The position numbers and the translations under genes are program-made. The notes beneath the pieces are model-generated. The model saw nothing but the letters and a program-made list of their open reading frames with translations. It ran no database searches and was not told where the DNA came from. From NCBI GenBank assembly GCA_964420995.1, contig CAYQUX010000009.1:62001-126000 (forward strand): a DNA stretch of 64,000 nucleotides, read 5' to 3'. Within the stretch, counting starts at the first letter, position 1; every line of letters begins with the position of its first letter. This stretch comes from Leptolinea sp964420995 (GTDB lineage: Bacteria; Chloroflexota; Anaerolineae; Anaerolineales; Anaerolineaceae). Below are positions 23,447 through 33,118 of the stretch, in pieces.

Positions 23447-26176
23447 TCAGCGTGGGAAGTTATCCGGTGTGATCAACCCATCCTTTTGAACATATCCGCT
23501 GAGATCAAATTCAACCGAAGACTTACACGTTTGCTCTTTTTTGCCCTGGGATTCATCCAGAAGGTTATTAAGGCTGGTATACGTGATTGATATTTTGATA
23601 TTTCCGGTTCCCTCGGGCATCCGCCAGTAAACATCACCTGTGGGAGGATAGGTGCCGTTTTTATCCGCGTATTCCAGGCGGGTAAAATTATAAACCCCTT
23701 CCACCGTGCCGTAAATGTTTTCCAACCCACAGCCGCTGGTGGAAACCATAATACACACCACCAACAGAATGAACAAACCGACCCTGGCGCGGCGGTCTTT
23801 TTTCACAACCGGAAGGAGTGCCATGCCCGCGCAGGGGATGACCGCGAATCCCCAGGGTATGGGCGTGTCCTCACTCGCCGGGGAGGAGATATCAAGCGCG
23901 TATTGTTGACCGAGTAACAGGGCGGTCTTTTTGGGGATATTAATCGAATATGTCAGGTGGATACTGTCGCTTCCAGCTTCAGCCAGCGCCTTGATTTTTA
24001 TTCCTTCCCACCCGGGTAGAGTCATATCCTGCTTCCACTCAAACCGCGTGGAGGTCTTTTTATTTCCATCCGCAATCCTGGAAAATTTCCCCATGGCGGA
24101 AAGCAGTGTGAGGAAATAGTCAAATTTTTGATTGGTTATCTGGGATGTGTTGGAACAGGTATGGCTCTGGTTTTTGATGCTCTTGATTTCGCCCATCCAG
24201 TCGCCGCTGAGGTCCACAAGTTCAAAAAAAGCCTCAAATTTGGATGGCTTGGATTTGGCAAAGGCCACAAAACGGGCAGAGTCGAAACCATATCCTGAAT
24301 GGATCGGACCATAAATCACCTCGGCTAAACTGACAGCTTCTTTCGCAGGCCCATTCCCTAATCGATAGAAATATGTCTGTCCGGGGGGGATGCGGACATA
24401 AAATGGCCGGCCGCTCATCTTAATTTCATCAGAACCCTTTTTTTTAGTTCCACTAAAAACCCGGAGCGGTGCCACATTCCCGGCGGGTATGTCAATTTTA
24501 TAAATAACTGAATCAGTCGATCTAATAATTACATTATCATGCCCGGAAGTCTGAATCATCCCACCAGCAAGGGAATTTTCTAATCCTTGAATATAGTCAC
24601 CATATGCCTCTCCGGTTTTTGTCTCATCCGGCAGTGTGATATTGACACTGCTATTCACCGGCTGCATACCTATATAGTATCGTGCGACATCATCCGCGAG
24701 ATCCAGGTATTTCTTCTTAAAGGAATTGTCAAAAGGATATTGCGCATTATTAATGGAAACGAGAAACTTGGATTCACCAAACACGCAACCGGGTTGTCCT
24801 TCACATAACCCTACGAGGACATTTTGCGCGTGTAAATAACGGGCTTCTTCACCTTTTGGCCATTTAAATGGTTCAAGTTGAAACCCGGTTTGATGATTAT
24901 TTTCTGTCCTACCGTATTTGATCAAATTTTGATTGATATATGATGCGTCCAATAGATAGGTCGCGTTTTCCGCGGCCATTTCCAACCACCAGCGTTCTTC
25001 TGTATTTATTGCACCAGTTATCATATTGTATGATTTGGATTCCACCCAATGAAAAAGTTCGTGCGACATGGCATATTTATTTATATCTGAAGTCAGGTCT
25101 TTAATGACATCCGTTGGTATCTTAAGCTTGCCTGAAATGGTTTGAAACTCCGGGGCTTTTTTTCCACCAACAATTATTACCAATGGTTTATTCTGGGTGG
25201 GCAGAGCTCGATTAAACCCTTTTTTTTGATATGCGGTTAGAATTTGTTCGCAGACATTCATAAGATCCAAATAAGGATTTAGATTCAGGGGTTTGACATC
25301 AACATAAACATAAATTGATCCGGCTGTATTGTGGTAGCAATAACTACCAAATATTTTCCCACTACAATCAACGACTGATTTCGTTTGATCGGAAGGTGCG
25401 TGTAACCCACCGCCAGAAAACGCCATTCGAGATGGGTCGGTTGGGCTTTGGCTTTTCAATGGGTTGACAACAAAGAATTTTGTTGGTTTCTCTCCTGATA
25501 AAGTAGCCGCTGTTTCAGAGCCGCTATCCGGTGCACTTACGTGAGGATTTACAATCAATTTTCCATCTACCGGTTTAATGGGCATGATGCCTATATATTT
25601 CTCATCCACGATCATGGCCAATCGGTCATCTTGAGACTTCGCGGGGAACTCAAGCACACCTTCTGGAGGTGATACTTTTTCCGGATCGGCTGACACGCCA
25701 TAAGCCAAAGATTCAATCGAAAAATTTCCTTTAAGCGCGTTTTCCAGTTCTTTCCCGGGTTTGTTCGATATGAGATTTACCTGAGCGTTGGCTTCTTCAT
25801 TTACAGGAACGACCCGCAACCCAACGCCTTCTTTATCTTTATAAAGTTTTCCGTCAGAGTTGACCGCAACAGCCTGAACTTTGGAAAAAGTAAAAGAGCC
25901 TACGGTTTGTGCGCTATCGGAAGCGGCAACTTCCGTGTCTTCGGGTGCGTTCAACAGTGAAGAGACCAGGAAATAACCGCCGCCAACACCACCGACCAGC
26001 ACAACGCACAGGGCGGCCAGCAGGAATACCCCGATGAGGGCGGCTGATGGAGTCAGTCTCTTGCGTTTTGGCGGGTCGGTTTTTTGGGGAATTGGTAAAC
26101 GGCTTTCGGGTTGAAGCGTGTTTGAAGAAACCGGTGCCTGATTATCCTGCGGTTTGTATACCTTTGATGGACTCAT
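23447..26176 (-). CDS. Large surface protein with HExxH metallopeptidase-like motif
   Basis: A 909-residue protein not matched to a named family. Order: Pro/Lys-rich cytoplasmic tail (1-42), membrane helix (about 44-68), a long extracellular part, an HELFH motif at 372-376 followed by WWLEMAAEN (about 397-404) that could supply the third zinc-ligand Glu of a gluzincin, then beta-rich sequence. Near the end come two short hydrophobic stretches: GFAVIPCAGMALLPVV and VGLFILLVVCIM, the second ending in a lipobox-like STSGC at about 816, then a further 90-residue domain. The internal lipobox suggests a fused lipoprotein. Codons are more AT-rich than in neighbouring genes. A decayed short relative lies just upstream. 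Confidence 0.6.
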   Translation of the reverse strand: MSPSKVYKPQDNQAPVSSNTLQPESRLPIPQKTDPPKRKRLTPSAALIGVFLLAALCVVLVGGVGGGYFLVSSLLNAPEDTEVAASDSAQTVGSFTFSKVQAVAVNSDGKLYKDKEGVGLRVVPVNEEANAQVNLISNKPGKELENALKGNFSIESLAYGVSADPEKVSPPEGVLEFPAKSQDDRLAMIVDEKYIGIMPIKPVDGKLIVNPHVSAPDSGSETAATLSGEKPTKFFVVNPLKSQSPTDPSRMAFSGGGLHAPSDQTKSVVDCSGKIFGSYCYHNTAGSIYVYVDVKPLNLNPYLDLMNVCEQILTAYQKKGFNRALPTQNKPLVIIVGGKKAPEFQTISGKLKIPTDVIKDLTSDINKYAMSHELFHWVESKSYNMITGAINTEERWWLEMAAENATYLLDASYINQNLIKYGRTENNHQTGFQLEPFKWPKGEEARYLHAQNVLVGLCEGQPGCVFGESKFLVSINNAQYPFDNSFKKKYLDLADDVARYYIGMQPVNSSVNITLPDETKTGEAYGDYIQGLENSLAGGMIQTSGHDNVIIRSTDSVIYKIDIPAGNVAPLRVFSGTKKKGSDEIKMSGRPFYVRIPPGQTYFYRLGNGPAKEAVSLAEVIYGPIHSGYGFDSARFVAFAKSKPSKFEAFFELVDLSGDWMGEIKSIKNQSHTCSNTSQITNQKFDYFLTLLSAMGKFSRIADGNKKTSTRFEWKQDMTLPGWEGIKIKALAEAGSDSIHLTYSINIPKKTALLLGQQYALDISSPASEDTPIPWGFAVIPCAGMALLPVVKKDRRARVGLFILLVVCIMVSTSGCGLENIYGTVEGVYNFTRLEYADKNGTYPPTGDVYWRMPEGTGNIKISITYTSLNNLLDESQGKKEQTCKSSVEFDLSGYVQKDGLITPDNFPR

Positions 26177-26479
26177 CTTTCCCTCTGTGAGTGGTTAAAT
26201 TATCGGTATAGTTGGATTTTTAAATTATCATATCGAGAAATCAGGGGCATTACAAGAGATAAACTCCGGGGCAACACAAACCTGGAATTGACATCTATTC
26301 GGCACATTCAGGCCATGCGATTGATACGACCACATTCTTCCACTGAGGAATTTTTCTTGATTTCGAAACGCATTGCCTGATTTCCAGCCCTATTCAGATG
26401 CCCGTGCAATCATTAAATGACTGACTGAGTTTTTTTTCCCTGGTCGATAGGAATTATCCCTATTAAGTATCAAAAATTC
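26177..26479. other. Intergenic, no gene seen
   Basis: Between the large HExxH gene and the decayed relative. AT-rich, no credible frame or structured RNA recognised. It should hold the promoter of the large gene on the minus strand, but no consensus pair is clear. Confidence 0.4.
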
Positions 26480-26710
26480 TCAAGGGAATTCAAATTTTCC
26501 AGACAAGATATCATTCACTTTCATTACACCACGGCCATCGGAATCAAAAAGCTTGCAGGTGACAATTTCTACAATGGTCTCCTCTGTAACCGGAGATGGA
26601 TTATCCGTCTGCGCGGATTGGAGCGTGGTCGCGTCGGGTTAATTTCGCGGCAATGGAGCAGACGATTGATTCTCTGTAGCAGGCGGCTTGTAAACGTCAG
26701 ATGGGGTCAT
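26480..26710 (-). pseudogene. Remnant paralogue of the adjacent HExxH surface protein gene
   Basis: On the minus strand a 77-codon frame starts MTPSDVYKPPATENQ, closely like the neighbour's MSPSKVYKPQDNQ, and has the same upstream context (GATGG before the ATG complement, CTTCC Shine-Dalgarno complement). An in-frame TAA at 26641-26639 interrupts it after 23 codons; the same frame then runs to TGA and ends KLFDSDGRGVMKVNDILSGK plus four residues. The membrane helix and peptidase region are absent. It looks like a head-plus-tail deletion product with a later stop. Confidence 0.6.
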
Positions 26711-26803
26711 CTCTTCCTCCCTGCACGTGAGTATTTGATTTTGAATGGTATGGGATATGAATACTATAACGACTGGGGACCGTTTTCACAAGTGAAAGCC
26801 GGG

Positions 26804-28891
26804 TTACTGGATTGTTTCCGGCAGGCTGATCACCGTGCGCGCTCGCCCGCTATCCAATCGATCCAATTTCATCCCACCGCCAAACACAGCCAGCATGGCA
26901 TTGTGCAGCGCGATACCTTGCCCGCCGAAGACTGAATCCCGTTCGTCAACTTCTTCGGGAACGCCATTATTCTCAATGTAAACGCGCAGCATGGCATCAA
27001 CTTCAGCTCTGATTCGGATTTGGAGATCCGTTCCTGTCAGCGGCCGGGTATGCTTTCCAATGTTTCGCAGGCATTCACGAACGGCGTAATAGACAGTCTC
27101 CATGGCATCAGCGGGAAGATTGCCCGCGGCCTGAATACTCTTTTCTGATACATCAAAAAGCAGCGTGGCGTGGAGCAAATCTGCTTCATGTTGGGCGAGA
27201 CTCTGTAAAGCAGGGAAAAGCCCTTCCCGGGCTATGGCCGTGGGAGGCGGATGAGGAGCGTTACGAAGAAGGTCGGAAATCTGGCGGTGCGCGTTGGTGA
27301 TCTGGTCAGCCGCCTGTCCTCCTGGCGCTGCCAACAACGCGGTGTGCAGCAGGGGAAGCACTTCGTCGTGTAGTACACGGCGGGCTTCTTGATCGAGAAG
27401 GCGTGTTTTCGCCTGTTTTTGTTTCTGCAAATTCACCAGACGGCGGGCGATCTCTGCCGCGGCCTGATTATCCATCCAGCTTTCCAGCGCTGAACGGGCT
27501 ATCTCGATCTCTTCCATGGTGTAAAGCCCGTCATCCAGCCTATCTCCCAGCAGCAGCCAGCCATCCAATCCGCGCGATGACAGCAGGGATATGGCCCAGC
27601 GGAAACCTCCGGACGCCTGTGGATCGAGCGGCAGAGGTTGGTCGCTTTTTACCAGAGAATTGAGTAGTGAGGGCTGCCTTGACATCAGGCTTAATTGACC
27701 CGGAAAACCCAACTCTTCCGGCAGGAAGCTGCCCAACGCGCCGCTGGGTATCAGGGCGGCCTGTTTGCATCGCAACAGTCGGGTGCACAGGATTTCAAAT
27801 TCTGAATAAATTCCATTCGCGTCAGAGGGATTCTCCTGACGGCCAAAAATCCTTTCATAGTATTTTTGTGGCCTGGCCAGCGCGCGGATCTCATCCGTAT
27901 TGATGGATTGTTCCCGCGCGGCAAGGCGGTTTTGAATGGCCAGCGCGCCCGTAAGGAAAGGAATGAATACCAGGTAAGCCAATTCCGGCCTGGAGAAGTA
28001 GATGAGAACATAGGAAAACAACAGGGCAAAAATGGCGCCCAGCCAGATGGAAAATATCCAGCGTTTTTTCAGGCCTGATCGGGGCAGGGGATTGGAGCTG
28101 AAAACCTCGTATACCATGGCGGCTTGTCCGATTAGCAGAATGGCGGCTGTGATCAATATTTCAATGACCACATCGAGCCCGGTCAGGGGAAGCAACACGG
28201 TTGCCGCATACTCTGAATCAGCGCGGTAGCTCATGGAATGGGAACTGATTCCCCAGAAGAGGGTAAACGCCACCAGAAAACACACGGCCAGCAGCACCAG
28301 GGTTGAGGCCATCAGCCACGGCCGGGCCCGTTGGCGGGCTTCTTGACCCATCAGGCGGGGGGTGGGGCCGGGAAGCATAATGGCATCCAGCGCGAGCAGA
28401 ATACAAAGGAGGATATAGCCGGGGAAGGCAATTGCCAGAAGGGTGAAATTGGATAAGTTGCCCGGGATGCCTGACAGATCAGGCAGCGGGTTGGCCAGCA
28501 CCATCCATACGAGCAGCCCGACAGTAAGAATCAGGGTTAACCCAAACCAGGGTGCCTGTCGTCGGTTCAGCGAGGATGAGACATCATCCCAGTAACCGGA
28601 ATACCAGAGAATGACACAATACCAGGCGAACGGAGACAGGATCAACGGCCACCACCCGGCGCGCCACCAGAAGTTCACCAGCGGGCTATCCCATTGCCAA
28701 CCATTGCGCAGGATGGCCGTGTGGGCAATGAAAAAGACAGCTCCCAGCAGAAGACCGTCTACAGTCAGCCAGACACCGAAGGCACGGCGGTCTGCTTCCA
28801 GTAATATGGTGAAACCCAGCCAACACAGGATAAAGGCGTTGAAAAGTGAAAGCGCCAGAGCGGGCCAGTCCAGCAGAACCTGACCGCTCAT
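26804..28891 (-). CDS. Membrane sensor histidine kinase (NarL/HisKA_3 class)
   Basis: A 695-residue kinase. The N-terminal 330 residues hold about nine hydrophobic segments and resemble 7TM-type sensor modules. A linker follows, then a HisKA_3-type phospho-acceptor helix (RRVLHDEVLPLLHTALL, His near 507) and a GHKL ATPase: YYAVRECLRNIGKHTRP (N box), YIENNGVPEEVDE and FGGQGIALHNAMLAVFGGG (G box). It overlaps the response-regulator gene by 4 bases (ATGA), so the two form a translationally coupled two-component system. The signal is unknown. Confidence 0.82.
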   Translation of the reverse strand: MSGQVLLDWPALALSLFNAFILCWLGFTILLEADRRAFGVWLTVDGLLLGAVFFIAHTAILRNGWQWDSPLVNFWWRAGWWPLILSPFAWYCVILWYSGYWDDVSSSLNRRQAPWFGLTLILTVGLLVWMVLANPLPDLSGIPGNLSNFTLLAIAFPGYILLCILLALDAIMLPGPTPRLMGQEARQRARPWLMASTLVLLAVCFLVAFTLFWGISSHSMSYRADSEYAATVLLPLTGLDVVIEILITAAILLIGQAAMVYEVFSSNPLPRSGLKKRWIFSIWLGAIFALLFSYVLIYFSRPELAYLVFIPFLTGALAIQNRLAAREQSINTDEIRALARPQKYYERIFGRQENPSDANGIYSEFEILCTRLLRCKQAALIPSGALGSFLPEELGFPGQLSLMSRQPSLLNSLVKSDQPLPLDPQASGGFRWAISLLSSRGLDGWLLLGDRLDDGLYTMEEIEIARSALESWMDNQAAAEIARRLVNLQKQKQAKTRLLDQEARRVLHDEVLPLLHTALLAAPGGQAADQITNAHRQISDLLRNAPHPPPTAIAREGLFPALQSLAQHEADLLHATLLFDVSEKSIQAAGNLPADAMETVYYAVRECLRNIGKHTRPLTGTDLQIRIRAEVDAMLRVYIENNGVPEEVDERDSVFGGQGIALHNAMLAVFGGGMKLDRLDSGRARTVISLPETIQ

Positions 28892-29628
28892 CCATCCTCC
28901 CAGGGAATCCAGTTCTGGATGGCATCCTGAACAAAAGGCCGGCCTTCGGAATTCCAGTGGATCAATCGTCCGGTCTGGAAAATGATGGCCGCGCGTGTAC
29001 GGGCGACCTTCTCGTCGGTGGTTGAGTCATCCAAACCCCAGGCGGCATAAATACTTCCGTTGGTTCGGCTGATGGTGCGTTTATCGTGGAAACCCATGCG
29101 GCTGGCGATCTGTTCGTTGGTGAGGCCCTGGGCGATCATTTTGATAACCGCCAGTTCGTTGGGTTCAAGCAACGTGAGGGGATCCTGTTCGTCCAACTGC
29201 TTTACTTCCTGAACCCGGTCTTCAATTTCCGGGTCTATGAAGGAACGCCCCGCGATGGCATCCTTGATCAATGGAAGGATCATGGCGGGCAGCAGATAGT
29301 TGGATTTGCGGACGTAGGCATAGTGGCTGAGAATTCCGGAAGCGCGGAAGTCGCGGTAAAACTGGTCATCGTCCTGAATGGAGTAGAATACCACTGGCAG
29401 ACGGGGAATTTCACGGCGCAGCGCGACGGCAGTTTGAATGCCATTCATTGCCCCTTCAAGACGAACGTCCATCAAAACTGCCTGGGGGAGCCTGTTGGCA
29501 GCCAACACCAGAGCTTCTTCTCCAGAACCGGTATCCGCGCAGATGCGGACACCACCGCCTGATTCGAAACCCGTCTTCAACGCGGCGCGCAAGCGTTCAT
29601 TATCTTCGACGATCAACAATGCGATCAT
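28888..29628 (-). CDS. Response regulator with LuxR-like C-terminal region
   Basis: A 246-residue regulator: receiver domain with VEDN acidic pocket (8-11), phospho-acceptor D54 (VLMDVRLEG) and VRKS lysine (near 109), then a helix-turn-helix region (LEPNELAVIKMIAQGLTNEQIASRMGF, about 152-180) that fits LuxR/NarL output domains, with an unusual C-terminal extension ending in FVQDAIQNWIPWEDG. Partner of the overlapping sensor kinase. Target genes are not visible. Confidence 0.82.
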   Translation of the reverse strand: MIALLIVEDNERLRAALKTGFESGGGVRICADTGSGEEALVLAANRLPQAVLMDVRLEGAMNGIQTAVALRREIPRLPVVFYSIQDDDQFYRDFRASGILSHYAYVRKSNYLLPAMILPLIKDAIAGRSFIDPEIEDRVQEVKQLDEQDPLTLLEPNELAVIKMIAQGLTNEQIASRMGFHDKRTISRTNGSIYAAWGLDDSTTDEKVARTRAAIIFQTGRLIHWNSEGRPFVQDAIQNWIPWEDG

Positions 29629-29799
29629 AAAATGTATTATACCGACCGGGCGTTAATAGTGTTTCATTCGAAATTCAGTGTTTATAAAAAATTGCCACCA
29701 AAATCATCATCTGTTAAGCACCTGAGTGCGTGGAAACCGGGGTTTAAACAGCGGCACAAAATTGACCGAAACCTATAATGGGTGAAAAGGAGAATCAAT

Positions 29800-31410
29800 A
29801 TGCCTGTCAAACATGCTTCGCGGATACTATGGATATCCATCTTTCTCGGTTTTTGCTTTGATCTGCTATTCTGGAAAAAGCCAATCGGGGTGTCATTTTT
29901 TCTCTACATTCTTCTGTTGACATCGGCCGGTTTTGTGATCAATTTTCTGGAAGGGCAGAAACCTGCCTGGCAGAGCTGGTTGATGGCCGCTTTTACCCTT
30001 TTCTTTTCCTTCATGACCTTCATCCGGCAGGAGCCTTTCACCAATTTCATCAATGTTCTGAATTGCCTGCTGTGCCTGGTACTTCTGGCATTGACGTTTT
30101 CGAGCGGACTCTGGCCGAAATACAGTCTGGCTGACGCGATCACTGGCCTTGTCCGGCTGACTGGCTCCGCGCTGGCGGGCGGAAGTTCGCTGTTGATGTC
30201 TTCAGGAAAAGGTGAACCAACGGAGGGAGGCGGCACACCTGAATCTTCACATAAACCCCGAATTTCCATCTGGGCAGTACTGCGTGGATTGCTGCTGGCT
30301 TTCCCGATCGTCTTTTTCCTGGCTTTACTGCTGGTATCGGCTGATCCGGTTTTTTCAAAGGAACTGGAAAAGATCCTGGATATTGACCGGTTTGTCGAAT
30401 ATGCGGTTCGTCTGGCATTGGTGGGGATCGTCGGGTACATTTTGTCCGGAATCTACCTGTACAGCCGTGAGAAATCGAATCGCAGTGACCTCATCGGGAT
30501 GCAAAAGCCCTGGCTGCCGGCCTTCCTGGGATTCACCGAAAGCGTGATCGTCCTGACCGGAGTTAACCTTCTGTTCGCCTTCTTTGTGATTGTGCAGTTT
30601 AAATACTTCTTCGGAGGGCAGGCCAATATCGTGGTGGACGGTTACACCTATGCCGAATACGCGAGAAAAGGTTTCGGCGAACTTGTCTGGGTAGCTGTGC
30701 TCAGCCTGATGCTGTTCCTTGGCTTATCCAGCATCACCCGGCGGGAGACATCCACAAAACAGCACTGGTTTTCCGGATTGAGCCTGGTACTTGTCTGCCT
30801 GGTTGGGGTCATCCTGGTGTCCTCTTTCATGCGGCTCAACCTGCTGGAAGCGGCCTATGGATTCACCCGGCTGCGCACCTACAGCCATGTTTTCATGGTC
30901 TGGCTGGGAATCCTTTTGGCGGCCGTGATGGTGTTGGAACTCATCGCCTACCGGCGAGGCTTTGCCATGGCCGCTTTCTTCACCCTGATCGGCTTCGGCC
31001 TGACCCTGAACATCATGAATGTGGATGGATTCATTGTTGACGCGAATGTCAACCGTTCTGTTGCCAATACAGAGCAAAAACTGGATTATCTTTACTTTCA
31101 AGAGCTTTCCACCGATAGTGTGCCGGCCGCGTTGCAACAATTTCGGTCTACAACCGGCGGTGATGTGAAACACCTGCTGGGAGCGGCGCTCGCCTGTCGG
31201 GCCAGCGCCCTTGAAACACAGTTGGAATCCTGGCAATGGCAGGGGTACCATGTTTCATTCAATTCCGCGGTTGATGCCCTGCGGGCTGCCGGGACGGAGT
31301 TGAGTGACTATCGGGTGATTAAGAACGATGGGGCTTCCTGGAGACAGGATACGGTGGAGACGCCATTGGGAACGATGGATTGCTATAAGAATTACCGTTC
31401 AATGGATTAA
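29800..31410 (+). CDS. DUF4153 polytopic membrane protein
   Basis: A 536-residue membrane protein with roughly ten to twelve helices and the DUF4153 (former DUF4173) pattern: DLLFWKKPIGVSFFLY at the start, FLALLLVSADPVFSKELEKI in the middle and MNVDGFIVDANVNR near the end. ATG 29800 is chosen over the in-frame GTG 29782 because AAGGAG at 29787-29792 is 7 bases upstream. Function of the family is unknown. It is transcribed alone, divergent from the two-component genes. Confidence 0.82.
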   Translation: MPVKHASRILWISIFLGFCFDLLFWKKPIGVSFFLYILLLTSAGFVINFLEGQKPAWQSWLMAAFTLFFSFMTFIRQEPFTNFINVLNCLLCLVLLALTFSSGLWPKYSLADAITGLVRLTGSALAGGSSLLMSSGKGEPTEGGGTPESSHKPRISIWAVLRGLLLAFPIVFFLALLLVSADPVFSKELEKILDIDRFVEYAVRLALVGIVGYILSGIYLYSREKSNRSDLIGMQKPWLPAFLGFTESVIVLTGVNLLFAFFVIVQFKYFFGGQANIVVDGYTYAEYARKGFGELVWVAVLSLMLFLGLSSITRRETSTKQHWFSGLSLVLVCLVGVILVSSFMRLNLLEAAYGFTRLRTYSHVFMVWLGILLAAVMVLELIAYRRGFAMAAFFTLIGFGLTLNIMNVDGFIVDANVNRSVANTEQKLDYLYFQELSTDSVPAALQQFRSTTGGDVKHLLGAALACRASALETQLESWQWQGYHVSFNSAVDALRAAGTELSDYRVIKNDGASWRQDTVETPLGTMDCYKNYRSMD

Positions 31411-31512
31411 ATATCAAACCAGGTTATCTTTTTTCGGGAAGAGAGAATTGTCTTTCTTCCCAAGATTTTTTAAATACCCCCAATTCCCTGGATTATATTA
31501 ATATCTTCTTAT

Positions 31513-31540
31513 TTGACGATAGGGAAAACCCATGTTATAT
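31513..31540 (+). promoter_or_regulatory. Promoter of the SAM riboswitch-metK unit
   Basis: TTGACG (31513-31518) and TTATAT (31535-31540), spacer 16 bases. The expected start near 31547 lies about 25 bases before the riboswitch, as expected for a leader RNA. Confidence 0.65.
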
Positions 31541-31571
31541 TTTTGCTAACAATTGAAAAGCCTCTAAAGGC

Positions 31572-31690
31572 ACTCTTATCCAGAGAGGTGGAGGGAACGG
31601 CCCTATGATACCTCGGCAACCTGGCAGGACTATTTTTAATAGTCAAGCTCAGGTGCCAATTCCGGCAGAGAAAATCTGGTAGATGAGAGG
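31572..31690 (+). ncRNA. SAM-I (S-box) riboswitch
   Basis: The conserved S-box core is readable: CTCTTATCCAGAGAGGTGG, then AGGGAACGGCCCTATGATACC, TCGGCAACC, a variable stem, AGGTGCCAATTCC, and the closing GATGAGAG that pairs with CTCTTATC to make P1. It lies between a promoter and a terminator hairpin in front of metK, so binding of S-adenosylmethionine should favour termination and lower SAM synthetase, a direct product feedback. Confidence 0.95.
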
Positions 31691-31708
31691 GCAGCCACAA
31701 GAATTTTC

Positions 31709-31746
31709 TTGCCCCTCGCAGTACCGGAAGGGGCAATTTCTTTTTA
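31709..31746 (+). terminator. Riboswitch-controlled terminator before metK
   Basis: 8-bp stem TTGCCCCT / AGGGGCAA followed by TTTCTTTTT. It is the expression platform of the SAM-I riboswitch. Confidence 0.85.
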
Positions 31747-31767
31747 TATAATAAGGAGAATATATAT

Positions 31768-33003
31768 ATGCTTTCAACATTCATGAGCTCTGAAAAATAC
31801 CTGTTCACCTCTGAATCGGTTACCGAGGGACATCCAGACAAGATCTGCGATCAGATCAGTGATGCCGTTCTCGACGCCTGCCTCGCGCAGGATCCTGCCT
31901 CTCGTGTGGCGTGCGAAACAGCGACCAAAACCGGTTTTGTCATGCTGCTGGGCGAAATCACCACCAACGCCCATGTAGACTTTGATAAACTGGTACGCAA
32001 GGTCGTCACAGATATTGGTTACGACGACAGCTCAAAAGGTTTTGACGGTAATTCCTGCGGTGTGCAGGTTGCCATTGCCAAGCAGTCTGGTGACATTGAT
32101 ATGGGTGTCTCCAAAGCGGATGAGGTCAAGAAAGGCCAGTCTGCCGAAGATGAAATCGCCAAAGTTGGCGCCGGCGACCAGGGTATGATGTTCGGTTTTG
32201 CCTGCAATGAAACCCCGACTTTCATGCCCATGCCCATTTACCTGGCTCACAAACTCACCCGAAAGCTGAGCGAAGTTCGCAAGAACGACACCCTGCCGTG
32301 GCTGCGCCCCGATGGCAAAAGCCAGGTGACCATTGAATATCGCAAAGGCAAAGCCTACCGCGTGGATACCGTGCTCATCAGCACCCAGCATGATCCCGAC
32401 GTGACCCAAAAAGAAATCTTCGATGGTGTCAAGAAATTTGTTATTGATCCCGTTTTGAAAGAATCCGGAATTATTGTGGACGGCGATCTCAAAGTCTACG
32501 TTAATCCCACCGGTCGTTTCGTAATCGGCGGCCCAATGGGCGATGCCGGTGTTACCGGCCGCAAGATCATTGTGGATACCTACGGTGGAACCGGCCGGCA
32601 TGGCGGCGGCGCCTTCTCCGGCAAAGACCCCACAAAAGTGGACCGCTCTGCCGCGTACGCCGCCCGCTGGGTTGCCAAAAATGTTGTGGCTGCCGGTCTG
32701 GCCGATCGCTGCGAAATTCAGGTGGCATATGCCATCGGTGTGGCTCATCCCCTGAGCATCAACGTTGAAACCTTCGGCACTGGCAAGATCAGTGATGAAG
32801 ATATCTCCGAGATCATCTCCAAGACGTTTGATCTGCGTCCCGGCGCCATTATCCGCGACTTAAATCTGCGAAAACCGATCTACCAGCAGGTGGCGGCTTA
32901 CGGTCATTTCGGCCGTGACGACCTCAACCTGAGCTGGGAAAAAACCGACCGGGTTGACGCCCTTAAAGCCGCCGCGGCCAGCAAAGCAGCCGTTGTCAAA
33001 TAA
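31768..33003 (+). CDS. metK: S-adenosylmethionine synthetase
   Basis: A 411-residue MAT enzyme making SAM from methionine and ATP. Signatures: TSESVTEGHPDKICDQISD, GAGDQGMMFGFA, and the KDPTKVDRSAAYAARW P-loop-like segment, plus GGAFSGKDP. Start ATG 31768 has AAGGAG 9 bases upstream. Expression is controlled by a SAM-I riboswitch and terminator. The SAM produced also serves the RNA methyltransferase genes further along, an indirect link only. Confidence 0.97.
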   Translation: MLSTFMSSEKYLFTSESVTEGHPDKICDQISDAVLDACLAQDPASRVACETATKTGFVMLLGEITTNAHVDFDKLVRKVVTDIGYDDSSKGFDGNSCGVQVAIAKQSGDIDMGVSKADEVKKGQSAEDEIAKVGAGDQGMMFGFACNETPTFMPMPIYLAHKLTRKLSEVRKNDTLPWLRPDGKSQVTIEYRKGKAYRVDTVLISTQHDPDVTQKEIFDGVKKFVIDPVLKESGIIVDGDLKVYVNPTGRFVIGGPMGDAGVTGRKIIVDTYGGTGRHGGGAFSGKDPTKVDRSAAYAARWVAKNVVAAGLADRCEIQVAYAIGVAHPLSINVETFGTGKISDEDISEIISKTFDLRPGAIIRDLNLRKPIYQQVAAYGHFGRDDLNLSWEKTDRVDALKAAAASKAAVVK

Positions 33004-33012
33004 GACAATTCT

Positions 33013-33075
33013 TTGAGGCACACGCCGTGACCTCAAACCATCACACGGGCGGATCGCAGGATCCGCCTGTGTGAT
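33013..33075 (+). terminator. Two consecutive hairpins after metK
   Basis: First an inverted repeat TTGAGG/CCTCAA (33013-33036), then a long stem from ATCACACGGGCGGATC to GATCCGCCTGTGTGAT (33040-33075) with loop GCAG and one mismatch. There is no T run after either, so they may stabilise the metK 3' end or terminate weakly. Confidence 0.5.
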
Positions 33076-33118
33076 TCTCCAGAGCGGTGGATTTACCGGC
33101 TGCGTTTATAATTCAGTT

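Noticed and set aside
26618..26935. Rightward open frame of about 105 codons
   Set aside because: It crosses the remnant surface gene and the end of the kinase gene on the other strand, has no family likeness and no Shine-Dalgarno.
33013..33075. A second riboswitch after metK
   Set aside because: Only two simple hairpins are present, with no conserved aptamer core.
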